A stretch of DNA of 64,000 nt from Mesostigma viride (taxonomy: Eukaryota; Streptophyta; Mesostigmatophyceae; Mesostigmatales; Mesostigmataceae): contig RPFO01000175.1 of the NCBI GenBank assembly GCA_009746045.1, positions 5,231,414 through 5,295,413 on the forward strand. Reading direction: 5' to 3'. Position 1 is the first letter of the stretch. Each line of letters begins with the position of its first letter. A program made the translations under genes and the position numbers. Below the pieces are notes generated by a model. The model did not search any database. It saw only the letters and a program-made list of their open reading frames with translations, and was not told where the DNA came from. Positions 45,783-57,412 of the stretch are shown one piece after another.

Positions 45783-48700
45783 CGTCGGCCGGTCCTCTGC
45801 CCTGATCTCTCCCAAGTAGAACTCCTGGCAGGGGGCACCCATCCCACAAGGGAGCACCCACGACCCATAACGTAGGCCCAAGTTGGGAGCATCACCGTTC
45901 AGGTGCACAATGGGGAGACATCCAAGCACATGAAGAAAACGAATGAAAAGAAGTTACTTTGGTGCACTTCTTCCGACCCAGGTGCATTACATTAGCCTAA
46001 CATTGACCTAACATTAACCTTACATCAACCCCACATTAACCTAACATTAACCTAACATCAACCTAACGTGTAATATAAAAAGAGCGAAATTGCGGGTGCT
46101 CTGTCAAGGAGTCCTGGTCCGCGTCCTTGTGCAAATTGGGTGTGACAAGCTGCAGAGGTTAATCCGACTATTTGCGTCAGATACACCGATGTACTAGGTA
46201 ACGAGCTAGCAGCAACTAAAGAAACTGATGACTTGATTGTCATCAGCGTCTAGAACCTGCATTGACACGCTGCCTGCATGATGCCAAGAACAGGACTTTG
46301 ACCAAATAATGCGTCATGGAGTAATGCTACCGGCTAAACCGAAGCTACAGGCGGCTTGCATTAAGTGCAGCGTGCCTAGGCACGGCACTGTCATGGGAAT
46401 GTGGCTGTGACAGCGTAGCAGCAGCAAGGGTTGGCCCCAGTTAACGTTCGGTAGTTATGCACTCCCTGCACGAAGCCTAATGAAATGCCATCTAGCAAGC
46501 AAGGTATCTTGTGCAGCGAGGCCATTGCCCCGCTTCAAGATACACTAGTGTGCATTATAGGATAATTATTGCATTAGTTTGCTGTGTGACCCCATCTACC
46601 CCTGTATAGATCCCATTGAGGAAGCTAACAGGGAGAGCTGAGACCCTGCCCCCAAAGCCCACCTTGAGGTACATGAAGGATTCGCGTGACGAGTGGTAGA
46701 GCTCAAAGAAGCGCGCACAGTCAATGTTGAGCGCCTGCACGTGGGGCGTGTTGACCCGCGAGAAAAACGGAGGACCTCGTTAGTGGGTGGCTGCCCATGA
46801 TGTGCAACCACAAAGGCTAGCTGGAACAATGCATGTTACCTACTGGCGCCCTCACCTGATTGAGTCGCGCTGGCATTAAATTTAGCTTATAATTAATTAA
46901 AAGTAGTAGTGTGAATTTAATTGATTTGATCGAGGTACGGCGAGAAGGGAGGCCTGAGGGCCGAACTTGGCATCCAGGTGGCAGCATCTGAGTAGGTATA
47001 GTGTGAAAAACGCCCAGAAGAAAAAAAGCCTTTCAATAGTAGGAAGCACGTTGAGGAGTAGGACCCCTACTGAGTGTCCCGTGTCAGCTTTTTCGGTCCT
47101 GCATCGTTTGGCTATTAGGTGTAGATACGGTGTCATTACGTCCTAGCACCTTGCTTATTTCTCCCACTTTACTTTTCCAAATATCGGCCGAAACTCCTCA
47201 CTCACTCCCAACGAGGCTATGCCAAGGCAGTGGGTGCGCGGTCGTGAGCAGAAGTAGACTAATCAAACAAGAGAAGTAGACCAATCCACAAGGGGTGACT
47301 TGCGGCAAGGCGCACCGTCAGAAAAACTAAAGGCTTCTCCTTGACCATCGTAACAGATTTACTACTATACATAGTACAGACAATGGGCATGAAGGGCTGA
47401 ATAAGGTTAAAAGGCTGGAAACTGACCTTTTTCATGAAACCACACTCCCCACCTGTCTGGGTATGATGGTGGACCCTCCAGGGTGCTCCGGCAGCCAGCG
47501 GGTGACGTCAAAGATGGCCCCGTCGATGATAAGCCACACGTTTCCCGCGCGGTTGCTGGCGACCACCTCCTCGAACGTATACTCCCTGCATGCCATGGCG
47601 ATTGACCCGTGTCATTATGTCAAGACTGGAACACCTCCAGCTGGTATGGTTATCGTTGTCGGCTGATAGATTCAGGGAACGTGTTCAGCTGGTGTCGTAT
47701 CTAACTTGTGACCGCGCTTGAATGCCAAGAGATGGACAGAAAGAGCAGACGTCCAATGCGATTGTTTATTGGAACGTACGGTCTTTACCCTACTTGCCAA
47801 GTCCTCGCGGTCTCCACAGAGCACCTCCACAAACCGCCGACTGGCTTGATCCACTTCATTTGACTTGATTCCGAAATGCCCGGGTACTTGTCCTCACGTT
47901 CCTGCCCTAATAGACCCCCCTTTCTCATCTACTTTCTGCTCTCTCCAGCCTCATCAGCCAAGGACACGCCACGGGCAGATGCAGGCATGCCTTCAACATG
48001 CAACACAACAAAAGCCATACATAGGGTGACCCCATTGCACAACACGAGGCCTTCCACATATCCTTTGTATAAAGGATCCTTTCTATATTTATCCCTTTCA
48101 TGCTGCTTCCTTTCAAAGGATGCCTACGGCGAGGGCTCACCGGATCCTTGAGTCAAACTCCCCTTGCTTCTGCCGGCAGTGGTCTGTGAGCGCCCCCAGC
48201 CCAAGCACCTGAGCGGCACGCATCATGTCCTGCACGGAGCGCCCACAGAGGGGTGGTGGAAAGAGGCAGCCACAGCCACGAGAACCTGGTCATGGATAAC
48301 GTTGCCATAAGGGTGCCAAACACGAGGGCCAGACCGCGCTTGGCCCTAAAATAGACCTGCCCAACACGACAAATCTGAAACTGCATGCGACAACCATAAT
48401 GTTGTCTGCATTCAGACAGAAACAAAGACAGGACACGAGCGTTCGCGGTGCGAGTATTCAAAGAGGGACTGGGCGCATGGTACCTGATCCATTGACTGCA
48501 GTGAAGGCAACCCCATGCCACCTATACCACTTCTAGATACTGCCAGGGATATAGGCCGGCGGGCAGGCGGGCAGGCCAGGCTTTGTTACAGATATTTCTA
48601 CTGTGTAACAGATTCAACAATAGCACCTCTGTCACAAAATCACAGCTTCAGGACGTGTACCTCTGTCAGGTTGATGTCGAAATCGTACTCGTGTGCGCGC

Positions 48701-51700
48701 CCCTCTGCCAAGTGTTCCAGGAAGAGCAACACGCGGTCGAAGATGAGGCAGTCCACGTCGATGGTGACCGAGGGCGCCTCCGCCGAGTTGTCTTGCACAT
48801 ACTGCACAAGCCAGGGGGCAGTGAAGCGTGAAAGAGGAAGCAGAATAGGATGGCTGTCCGTGAGGAATGTCTGTCTTGCACATACTGTGGGGGCGGTCAA
48901 AAGCCCGTAGACTACGCCACGTGGGTACAGAAAGTGGGCAATCGCAAGCAGAGTAAAACAAGAAAAGTGGAAAATTTGACAGCAGAATGTCGCTGCCATC
49001 TTCCAGGCACTGTATAAGCAAGCAGGCGTGGAAGCGCGAAAGAAGAAGAAAACTATCGAACGTCAGATAGGACTATTACTCAGCTGGAAAGTACAGATCA
49101 AATTAAGTAACTGACCAGCTTCATGATTGCTGAAGGATTCCATTCTTGGGTACAAGCCATGGTCCTTGCTTGCAGGACGCACACCACTTCTTGCAAACCA
49201 ATGCAAGCATGTGTAGCAAACGCATAGTTACTAGGCATGGCTGAAGCAATCAAACAAGCACCTTAGTCTACGAGAACCGTGAATGTCCCGCTATTTATTT
49301 TTTCCCAGCTCTCATCCGCAGTGCTAGAGACATTACAAAGGATGCAGCTGTGTTGTATGGCGGTGGTGCAAAAGTTCATGGCAAGCTGGGGGCCATTGCC
49401 AATAGCGTAGGGCGTGGGAGGGAGGGTACTGCGGCAGGCTAAATGGCTAAACACCTGAAGTTACGCGGAAGCTGCTGAGACATGCTTCACTCTGTGCATG
49501 CCATGGGCGAAAATGCCACCATGCCTTGGTGGGCAAGCTTACCCCACCACATTTTATGCACGGCGATCACACCACGCACGCAATAAAATATTATCTTCTG
49601 ATTTCATTCACCTAAAGGTGGAATACCACCTAGCGACCATAAGCCAGAGCACCTTCACGAGGGCGATGCAGGGCCACCTTTTGTGCGCAACGACCACGCC
49701 ACCTTTTGTGAGCAATGACCAGACCTCAGCACCTTTGTGAGGGCGATGCAGGGCCGTAGGAGCGCCTTCTTCACAGGAAACCACTCCTCGTCGCTCGTGG
49801 TCACCTGCACAACCCGAAGCCAAACCGTTGGACAAGAAAGAGGGAAGCAACCTCGACCAATGGAGATGCATGGACGCGGAGGCGGGAGCAGTAGACTATG
49901 TCCTTGTGAGGCAGTGTGGATGCAACACGAACTTGCCAATTACCAGGAAGTTTGTGACGCTAGAACAATCCCTTCCTTAAAGTCTGCAAGGTGAACGCAG
50001 TATCCTTTAAAATTGACCCTCATTAGTTCTGTGGTCCTACGATGCGAGACGGCCGTTTTATCTTCCTGTGCCATTATCTAAAGGGAAAAAAGAAATGTTT
50101 TCTAGAAGTGGGACAAATGAGTTTATTTCGAGAAGAGACGTATCAGTATCCGCCATGTTACATTGTCGTACATCTCATATTCGTACACCGCGGGCATGCC
50201 TAGCTCTTGTGGACTGAAAAAGGGACATTCTAAAAAAAGCCTCACATTCACTGTGTTCAGCCTACTAGAGCAAGCCTCACATTCACAACATCCAGCATGC
50301 TGGTACAAAGCCTCACATTCACTGTGTTCAGCCTACTAGTACAAATCCCCACGTTCACAATATCCAGCATACTAGTACAAAGCCTCACATTCACGACCTT
50401 CAGCATGCTAGTACAAAGCCTCACATTCACAATATTTGGCAGCGGCTTGGCCGCCCGCCTCCTCCCCCCCGTCTCCGCTCCATCCACCACAAGCCGCGCC
50501 GTGCCCCTCCTGCGACGACGACTCGACCCTTCGGCCTCCTCAACGGCAGGTGCCGCGTCTGAGCCTTGCTGCTGGGGTGGTTGCCCAGGGGTCCCGAAAC
50601 CACTGGCATCCGCGTCCCACTCCTCCACAGTCACCCGCGTGTGGGGGCCCACCACGCCGCGGTAGCAGTGGTAGACTACCAACGCTTCACGCTCCGCCTC
50701 GTCTGCGCATGTGGGGGAGGGAGAGCAGACAAACTTCAGAACGGATCAGCATAGAGGGAAAGGCATCTGCACGACCAACACCTCTGGCTTCGCCTTGCCT
50801 GCGCATGTGGGGAAAAGAAGACCACTTTTAGCACTTAAAAGCTTGTACAAGAAGGAATTAATAGGCGACTAGAGCCTCGCCCTCCACCTCGTCCGCACAT
50901 GCGTGCCAGGGCAAGTCAAAACGGAAGCGCCCATTTGGTGCAAGTCCAAACGAAACCAAGAAGAGGCAAACAGATACAAGAATAAAGAGACAAGAATAAA
51001 ACAAAGCAGTAAGATGCATTGCCTTGCTATGTTGAGCAGGGTGGCCGAGGGAGCTCATGCCAGGGCATCCAGGGGGAAACTGCCAGAAGCATCTTCATCA
51101 CTTCTTTATCACCCGAATGAGGGAGGTGTGAGGGCAGGAACAAGGGAGTCCTAAAACACTCGTGCATGCAAGTGTCACCGGAACAAGGAATTCCTAAAAC
51201 ACTCGTGCATGCAAGTACCACCGGAAAAGGGAGTCCTAAAACACTCGTGCATGCAAGTGTCACCGGAACAAGGGAGTCCTAAAACGCCAAATTAAGCCTT
51301 TGGGGTCAGCGTAGCCTGCATACAAGTGTCACAGGGCGGCAAGGATGAACAATGTGCATCTGCAGCACCTGTAGCATAAACACAAAACTTTTTTATGCAA
51401 AGAAGGCTCCTGAAAAAAGTGTTGTCTTCTTCCTTCCCCCCCCCTCCCCAAAATCATGATAAAAAGGAGATCATAAAAAGGCTTTGTAGCAGTTCCACTT
51501 TCAACGCCAAGACTCAAGGCCCTTGCTGCAATAGAAGGAAACTAACGCTGAGACTTGACTGTGTGGCCAAGCATGGTGTTGGCCTCTGCAAGCAGATGCC
51601 CCTGAGCTAGCATGGGCATGGGCAAATGTTGCCACAACTCCACTTCCCCACAGGTGCCCTTGCATGGGCATGGGCAACATATTCATGACCACAGGAAAGG

Positions 51701-53390
51701 GACTGCAGGGAGGCCAGACGCACCCAGGTTGTGCACTTCCAACACGCGCAAGAGGAGTGGGTGGCCGTCCACTTGGAGGCTCAGCCTGCGTGGGGATGAG
51801 GGAGAAGAGGAACAAACGAAAAAAAAAAAAGGACGCTGAGAAGCGCTTTCGCGAAGAGCTGTGTCTGTAGAGTTGATACGTGCAGTGGCCAGCCCAGAAC
51901 ATCGGAGGGTTGCCACGGGGCTACGGGCTAAGGGCCAGTGCACGCGCACGGGAGAAAGATGCAAGCATGGCACACTGTGAGAGGCGCAGGGCAGAATCAT
52001 GGCGAGATGAATGACGCTCCCTAGGCCTACTGGGTGAGCGAAAAAATGAAGCTATGCATATATATTATTTAAAAAACTAAATCATAACATGACTCCGTTG
52101 AGAGATCATGTAGCACGTATTCCCTTGCTTGATGGATGGAGGTGTTGATGAATGAAGCTATGCTATGCCCATATCAATGCATTCGAGTGAAATGATGATC
52201 AAACCATATGACGACATTGATATTGGTCATCGTTCCATGTGCAGGTGTAGGTGGTAGCTCCTGAAAGACATGGAGACAGGAAACAACGCGCTCCTGGGAT
52301 CAACAGCAATCAGTTCCCATAGCATAGTCCTATGCTACTACGGGTGACATCCCCTGTTGGCAACATTCAAAATGTGGACAGCATGGTCACTTTGACTTTA
52401 AGAATCCCTGTACGCTTCCCAGCTTTGGACACGCATGCCAACTACAACCCGCACAAAACAGTACACACCCTTCAACCGCTCCTTCACTTGCCCATGGCTG
52501 CGCCTACCGTTGTTTTGCTGACAGCACATGACCCGCTGTCAGGTCCCGCACCGCTGCCTGGATAAGGGTCAGCGGGATGTGCACATCATCCCAAGCGGTC
52601 GCGCCGCCACTTGTCGCAATGCCACGCAGGTCACCACTGCCCGGTGCTAGTACGCCACTACTGGTGGTGGCATGCCCATCGGGGGTGCTCGAGATGGCAG
52701 CAGGCCGGGGCATGAGCCGTACCTCCACAACCACCTCTGCAGAAGCATACACCCACAGCGCACATCCATGACGTAGACGCGTGGTCACAGTTGTGTGGAG
52801 CCATGATTCGAGGAGACAACCTTTACTAATGAGTTATAACTTATAACAAAGCTTTACTAATAAGAAATGACAAACCATTATTAATCAGAAGCAACAAACC
52901 TTCCCTAATCAGCAATAACAGCATTGCTATGATGTAATTCTTCATGCCGTTATAACCATTAGGAGGGTCGATGTTTCCCGCCCATTCGCGGGCACCTCGA
53001 AGGAACAGCTTGGCTGAGGGAAGCTTCCAGAGGACAGGGGTCTGGACACGCTGCAAGCCATATGGCCCAGTTTCCAACCAGCTAGTTGTTAAGCATCTCT
53101 CCTTTAGCCCACTCACCAAGGGGAACTGGCCGCACTGCTGACCCGCATCATCCCATCAAAGGGGCACAGCAGGCCTGCTGCATGATCACTGTGTGCATAC
53201 TGTTCCATCGATAACGGCAGGCTCGAGCTACCATGGTCCGGATTCTCCCGATTTCTGGCCTGCGCTGGTTGTCTCCTTGACACATACTGTACCATGCACA
53301 CTGTCCTATGCATACTGTACCTGTCAGGAACTGGAATCCGTTCTCGCGGCGCCACGGCCGCCAATCAAATGGCTCAAACGAGTACACTTC
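45783..53390 (-). CDS. SKP1/BTB-like plus cytochrome b5 domain protein (partial model)
   Basis: Eleven exons, 5' to 3': 53321-53390, 53117-53137, 52508-52736, 51724-51785, 50425-50702, 49733-49804, 48661-48801, 48141-48229, 47453-47585, 46663-46734, 45783-45824. All are GT-AG, and phases close to 403 codons. The N-terminal half (EVYSFEPFDWRPWRRENGF, then WDDVHIPLTLIQ and LQVDGHPLLLRVLEVHNL) is unrecognised and ends in a low-complexity Ala/Arg-rich linker. Next comes a SKP1/BTB-like fold: VTTSDEEWFPVKKALLRPCI, IDVDCLIFDRVLLFLEH and DMMRAAQVLGLGALTDHC. The C-terminal part is cytochrome b5: YTFEEVV, VWLIIDGAIFDVTRWLPEHPGG with the first heme His in HPGG, then ARFFELYHSSRES with the second His, and EFYLGEI. 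One exon is only 21 bases. The start (perhaps exon 56637-56773) and the stop are unresolved. It might couple heme binding to a cullin-type adaptor, but that is inference. Confidence 0.8.
46008..46070. repeat. CCTAACATTAA 11-mer repeat
   Basis: Six imperfect copies of CCTAACATTAA, in the last intron or 3' flank of the BTB-cyt b5 gene. Superficially telomere-like but not a CCCTAAA repeat. Confidence 0.85.
50232..50430. repeat. Donor-containing minisatellite at exon 50425-50702
   Basis: About six ~31-34-base units, each containing GCCTCACATTCAC followed by a CAGCATGCTAGTACAA-like word. Read on the minus strand every unit carries AAT-GTGAGGC, identical to the splice donor of the adjacent exon (AAT|GTGAGG at 50425/50424). 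Confidence 0.92.
51145..51292. repeat. ~43-bp minisatellite
   Basis: Four copies of a unit with the core CCTAAAACACTCGTGCATGC, alternating in the CACCGGAACAAG part. It lies in an intron of the BTB-cyt b5 gene. Confidence 0.93.
52090..52145 (+). repeat. Dispersed repeat family R, uninterrupted copy
   Basis: Contains GACTCCGTTGAGAGATCATG and GTAGCACGTATTCCCTTGC. It serves as the empty-site reference for the element at 36788-37048. Confidence 0.75.
53231..53281 (+). repeat. Dispersed ~45-bp repeat, copy 2
   Basis: Nearly identical to 32332-32386. It lies in an intron of the BTB-cyt b5 gene, between the 21-base exon and exon 53321-53390. Confidence 0.8.
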
Positions 53391-54700
53391 CTGCGGCACA
53401 AAGAGGGAGGCCAAGGGGGAGGCCAAGCACATTGCACACAGAGCATGCAACTTGTCAGTTAGATAAGAGAAACATCTCACCTACACGATTACATAGAGTG
53501 CTATCTAGAGAGGCAAAGCGCGCATCGAACACAGAAAATATTTGACAGGGGAAGCCTCTTACTGACTGACGGCGTTAATTAGAGCGCATGTGGCAAGGCC
53601 AAGCGCGGCGCACGCAGAGAAGAGCGTCTCCGCGATTATGGGACCTCGCCCGATCCGAAATGCACAAAAGCATTTGCAGGTCTAGTGGCAGGTCCAAGTT
53701 GGAAACATGTGCTAGGCCAACCCATGTTTGAAGTTTCCCAGCAGGGGTTCTGATATTACTATGTTTTTTTTCCCCCCTATGACGTGCTAGACCAACCCAC
53801 GTTTAAAGATTCCCACCTCCCATCTCATGCATCTCATGGAATTCGCCCATTCTCATGGATATCACGACGCTGCGGCCATTGAGTCAAAACAGCAAGGTTT
53901 ATGCCTGGCCGGGCTCAACATGAGAGATGACAAGCCCCGCTCCCACGATCGCTCCCACGAATTGGACACTGACCACCCCGAACGGGTGTTTTTTTGTCGA
54001 AATCAGGCATCCGCAGGGGCACAGGGCATACACACGCACTCCAGCATCCAGCCACAACCTGGGATGAACCACCCAAAACCACATGACATCCGCCACGTGC
54101 CGAGTAGCCCTTCTTTCACACGGTAATAGTAACAACAAATTGCTACCAAATGTGGGACGGAAGTATTGTCAGTGCCTACCCACCCCTTTTCCTCAAGCAA
54201 TTAACACCCCCTCTTGCGCACGCTCCCATGCTCCGCCACACAAGCTGAGGAAGGCTTCTGTCATGCACATAGCAAAAATCAGCTACTTCAATGATTGGCA
54301 AACAACAGCTACTTCAATCACTGGCAAAAGAAGCTACTTGAATGATTGGCGCAGACACCGCAACGTCAAGCACACACCCCAACCACCACCACCACCCAAA
54401 CCCACATGCTCTGCCATGCGCAGGTTGATCCTCTGGGCCTCTGACATGGCAATGCTTCCACACGGCACGCGCGCATGCGCTCTGGAGCGTACGCCGGGGG
54501 GGGGGGGGGGGGGGGCGCGCGGACAGCCGATGGAGCACCGGAGGGCAACACGGCAGCAACACCGTGATGGTGGTGGCGGCACGGGGGGGGTTACGCGTAG
54601 TGTATAGTGCCATGGAGTTGTAATAGTGCCAGACATTATTCATCGCAGCCATGTCGTGCCACAGAGTACATGACTTTTGTTGAAATTGCCTAATGTGCCG

Positions 54701-54912
54701 AGCATTAATCACCTCATTGCCCTCCACTACTACATGACCTCCATGATCCCCGCATCTAGTGAGGGTTCTTAACATTAATCACCTCATTGCCCTCCACTAC
54801 TACATGACCTCCATGATCCCCGCATCTAGTGAGGGCTCTTAACATTAATCACCTCATTGCCCTCCACTACTACATTGACCTCCAAGATCCCCGCATCTAG
54901 TGAGGGTTCTTA
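54701..54912. repeat. 70-bp tandem repeat, three copies
   Basis: Three head-to-tail copies at a 70-base period (starting ~54701, 54771, 54841) with the core CATTAATCACCTCATTGCCC. The first two are almost identical; the third has one inserted T and a few changes. Confidence 0.95.
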
Positions 54913-55619
54913 CGTGAGGGGCGATTCCACATGCATGGCTACCCTGTTGCCTACTTGTTCGCCAACAATTCTCACTCTGAAACAGGCCACAAAGATGCCA
55001 TCAATAGTCATTAGGTAGAGATTCGCAGACGCTCCTTTCGGCAGTTTTCTGGTATGGTTTTACCAACATAGGCTGCCAACAGGTTTACAAGCCGTACGGT
55101 ACGCTTACACTAAGGGGATTTCCCATGCAACCAAGGAAAAAAAAAACGGCTGCGAGTGAGACATCTTCAATTTTTTTTTTTTTTTTTAGTGCAAAGATCC
55201 CAGTTGTTGTAAGTGTTCACGGAGTATGATATGTTTAACAATTCTGTTTGAAGTGATGACAAAATGCTCAGCCTGGGATCGCATTTATGAATCAAGACAT
55301 TATGGATCGTATCTACACAACAGTGTCTAGCTAGGTTTCTCTATGAATCATGGCATGATGGAACCTATCTACACAACAATGTCTAGCTAGGCTTCTCTAG
55401 CTAGGTATCCCTCGACGCAGCGTACCTCACGCGCATGACGCAATCGCTCCCTCCCTGGAGGCGCCGTGAAGGCACGAAATTCCCGCAACCGCGGGCGTTT
55501 CGTGATCATAATTCATGCACGGGGGGGGGGGGCACAAAGAAACAGCGACTCAGCTCGAGCGATGGTATGCTGTACCACTGCATGACCCAGATAGGGCCGC
55601 GTTATGGTATCCCGTCGCA

Positions 55620-55870
55620 TGATTAATTAATTAAGAACATACCTCCGTGGGGAGGATGTGTAACACATATCCCTGAGAAGGGGCATATGGTTTTTAATAC
55701 ATTCTAGGCGACAACCTGCAGGTGGTGGGTGTAAACTGCCACCTACTCGGGGTGCACAAGTGAGGTGCACCTGCACCACCATGTATTCCAGAAACTCTGC
55801 AAAGTTCGGGACATGGGGTGGAAGATGATCATGGCTAAGCAATGGCTAGAGCATGATGGCGTCTCAGCAG
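55620..55870. repeat. Dispersed repeat, inverted copy of 34905-35200
   Basis: Colinear with the reverse complement of 34905-35200, including CATATCCCTGAGAAGGGGC and ATGGTTTTTAATACATTC. The AT-rich end (TTAATTAATTAAG) is here on the left, as expected for the opposite orientation. Confidence 0.8.
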
Positions 55871-56149
55871 AGAGAGGCTCTCTGCATTGGCAAAGCATGG
55901 CTGACTCCTAGCGGATGCAGTAAGGCTGCCCCGTGGTCCAGAGCCCACAGTTAGGCTTGGAACACATTTAGAGGCGCCGGTTCGGGATAATAGAAAGGCG
56001 TTTCCCGGAGCCTGAGGGTTTTTAGGGGCATACCCAGGGTTAACCCACAACCCCATGCACCCGTCGCACGATGACACGGTATAAAATCAACATGGGCATG
56101 CTCCTAGGCCCAATTCGCAGAATGCCGAAACCAAGCTATACACAACCGT

Positions 56150-56412
56150 ACTTGCCAAGCTATATCAGCCGTACTTGCCAAGCTATATCAACCACACTTG
56201 CCAAGCTATATCAACCACACTTGCCAAGCTATATCAACAACACTTGCCAAGCTATATCAACCACACTTGCCAAGCTATATCAACTACACTTGCCAAGCTG
56301 TATCAACCACACTTGCCAAGCTATATCAACCGCACTTGCCAAGCAATATCAACCACACTTGCCAAGCTATATCAAACGCACTTGCCAAGCTATATCAACC
56401 ACACTTGCTTAC
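56150..56412. repeat. 23-bp minisatellite
   Basis: About eleven copies of a 23-base unit with the core CACTTGCCAAGCTATATCAA. The repetitive frames over it are artefacts. Confidence 0.95.
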
Positions 56413-56636
56413 ATTGCGTTGAAGCAGGCACGCAGAGGAAGGGAATGATCCCAGGCCTGGCTCGTCCGTGTTGACGTAAACGGTCAAGGCGGGGGGCGCA
56501 TTCCTGAATGCACGGTGCACAAGACAGCCATTTATCCTGTTCGCCAACGTTTAGAGGCACTTATAATGTAACCCAGAAGTACCCATTGATCGTAATTTGC
56601 AGAACGCATCACGTAAGTTCGCGAAGCGGAGCTTAC

Positions 56637-56773
56637 GGGAACAGTTTCTCGACGCTGAGTACCCGAAGCTTGTAGCTTGCAGGCCCCCCGGATTTTTCGA
56701 TAAACTCGGCATCAAATGCTGCGATCGACTGCATTGCCTCAGGCTCAATCGGATCAGGCCCCAGAGAAGCCAT
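56637..56773 (-). CDS. Candidate first coding exon, probably of the BTB-cyt b5 gene
   Basis: ATG at 56773 opens a 45-codon frame of clearly coding composition (MASLGPDPIEPEAMQSIAAF, then a segment ending LSVEKLF) and stops at a consensus GTAAGC donor in phase 2. There is no recognisable signal or transit peptide. It lies on the same strand as, and 5' of, the BTB-cyt b5 exons, with no other candidate gene between, so it is probably that gene's first exon; the linking exon is missing. It is divergent from LepA, whose ATG is 640 bases away. Confidence 0.5.
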
Positions 56774-57412
56774 GGTGACGACGTGCTTGGGCCTAAGAAA
56801 GCAAGGTCGCTGCAGCTGACGTGAGGAAGCCCTAGACCCTCCCTCGACAATTATTATCCTCTATCGAGGTTGTGATAGTAAACTCATGAACATCAAATGT
56901 ACGCAATCATCCGAAAAACAAAATTGGCATGCTGCCAAAAAGCAGCTTACGAATTCTGGGTCTGCATTGCCAATTCAAGGTTCGGCATTGCCTGAATACG
57001 TCATGAAACTCAGTGCCCGAACTGGACAACGTCAGTCTCCCGAGTGCAGTTTTTTCACTTTTTGTTACGTTTCGACTGCGTAGTTCTGCTGCCGGTCGCG
57101 TTCAGCCCGTGCTTGGAAGATTCTACCACTTACCAACTACCTAGTTTCTCGTCAAACGAACTGCTATTTACACAATTCCGTTTCTTTCCGTCTGGTTTTG
57201 CCTAGAATTGAGTCGTCTGAACTGCCCGGGCTGTGGCGGTTTGTGCCGCAAAGTTTTCTGCCGCTACTACTGGCAACACCTGACCGGCTTGGCACGTTTG
57301 CAACGCGAGCGTGCCTCCATCGCAACACGATAACGTCTTTTATAAAACGTGGCGGGTGCAAGAGCCATAGCTGATCCTTTTGGCTTTGAGCCTTTGTCGC
57401 GGCCGGCTAAGC
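56774..57412. promoter_or_regulatory. Shared upstream region of the minus-strand exon and LepA
   Basis: A 639-base interval between two divergent ATGs. It must contain both 5' UTRs and promoters if both starts are right. No TATA box or defined motif stands out. Confidence 0.45.

Larger units (their letters stand above)
53400..56636. other. Presumed 5' introns of BTB-cyt b5 gene or intergenic
   Basis: If 56637-56773 is the first exon, at least one exon ending in phase 0 must lie here, but none could be chosen with confidence. A possible segment near 54400-54450 reads AQRINLRMAEH before a GTGGGT donor. The interval also holds a G run at 54496-54515, three 70-bp repeats, a dispersed repeat at 55620-55870 and a 23-bp minisatellite. 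Confidence 0.4.

Noticed and set aside
46008-46070. Possible interstitial telomere at the CCTAACATTAA repeat
   Set aside because: The unit is 11 bases and does not reduce to CCCTAAA or CCCTAA; a plain short tandem repeat.
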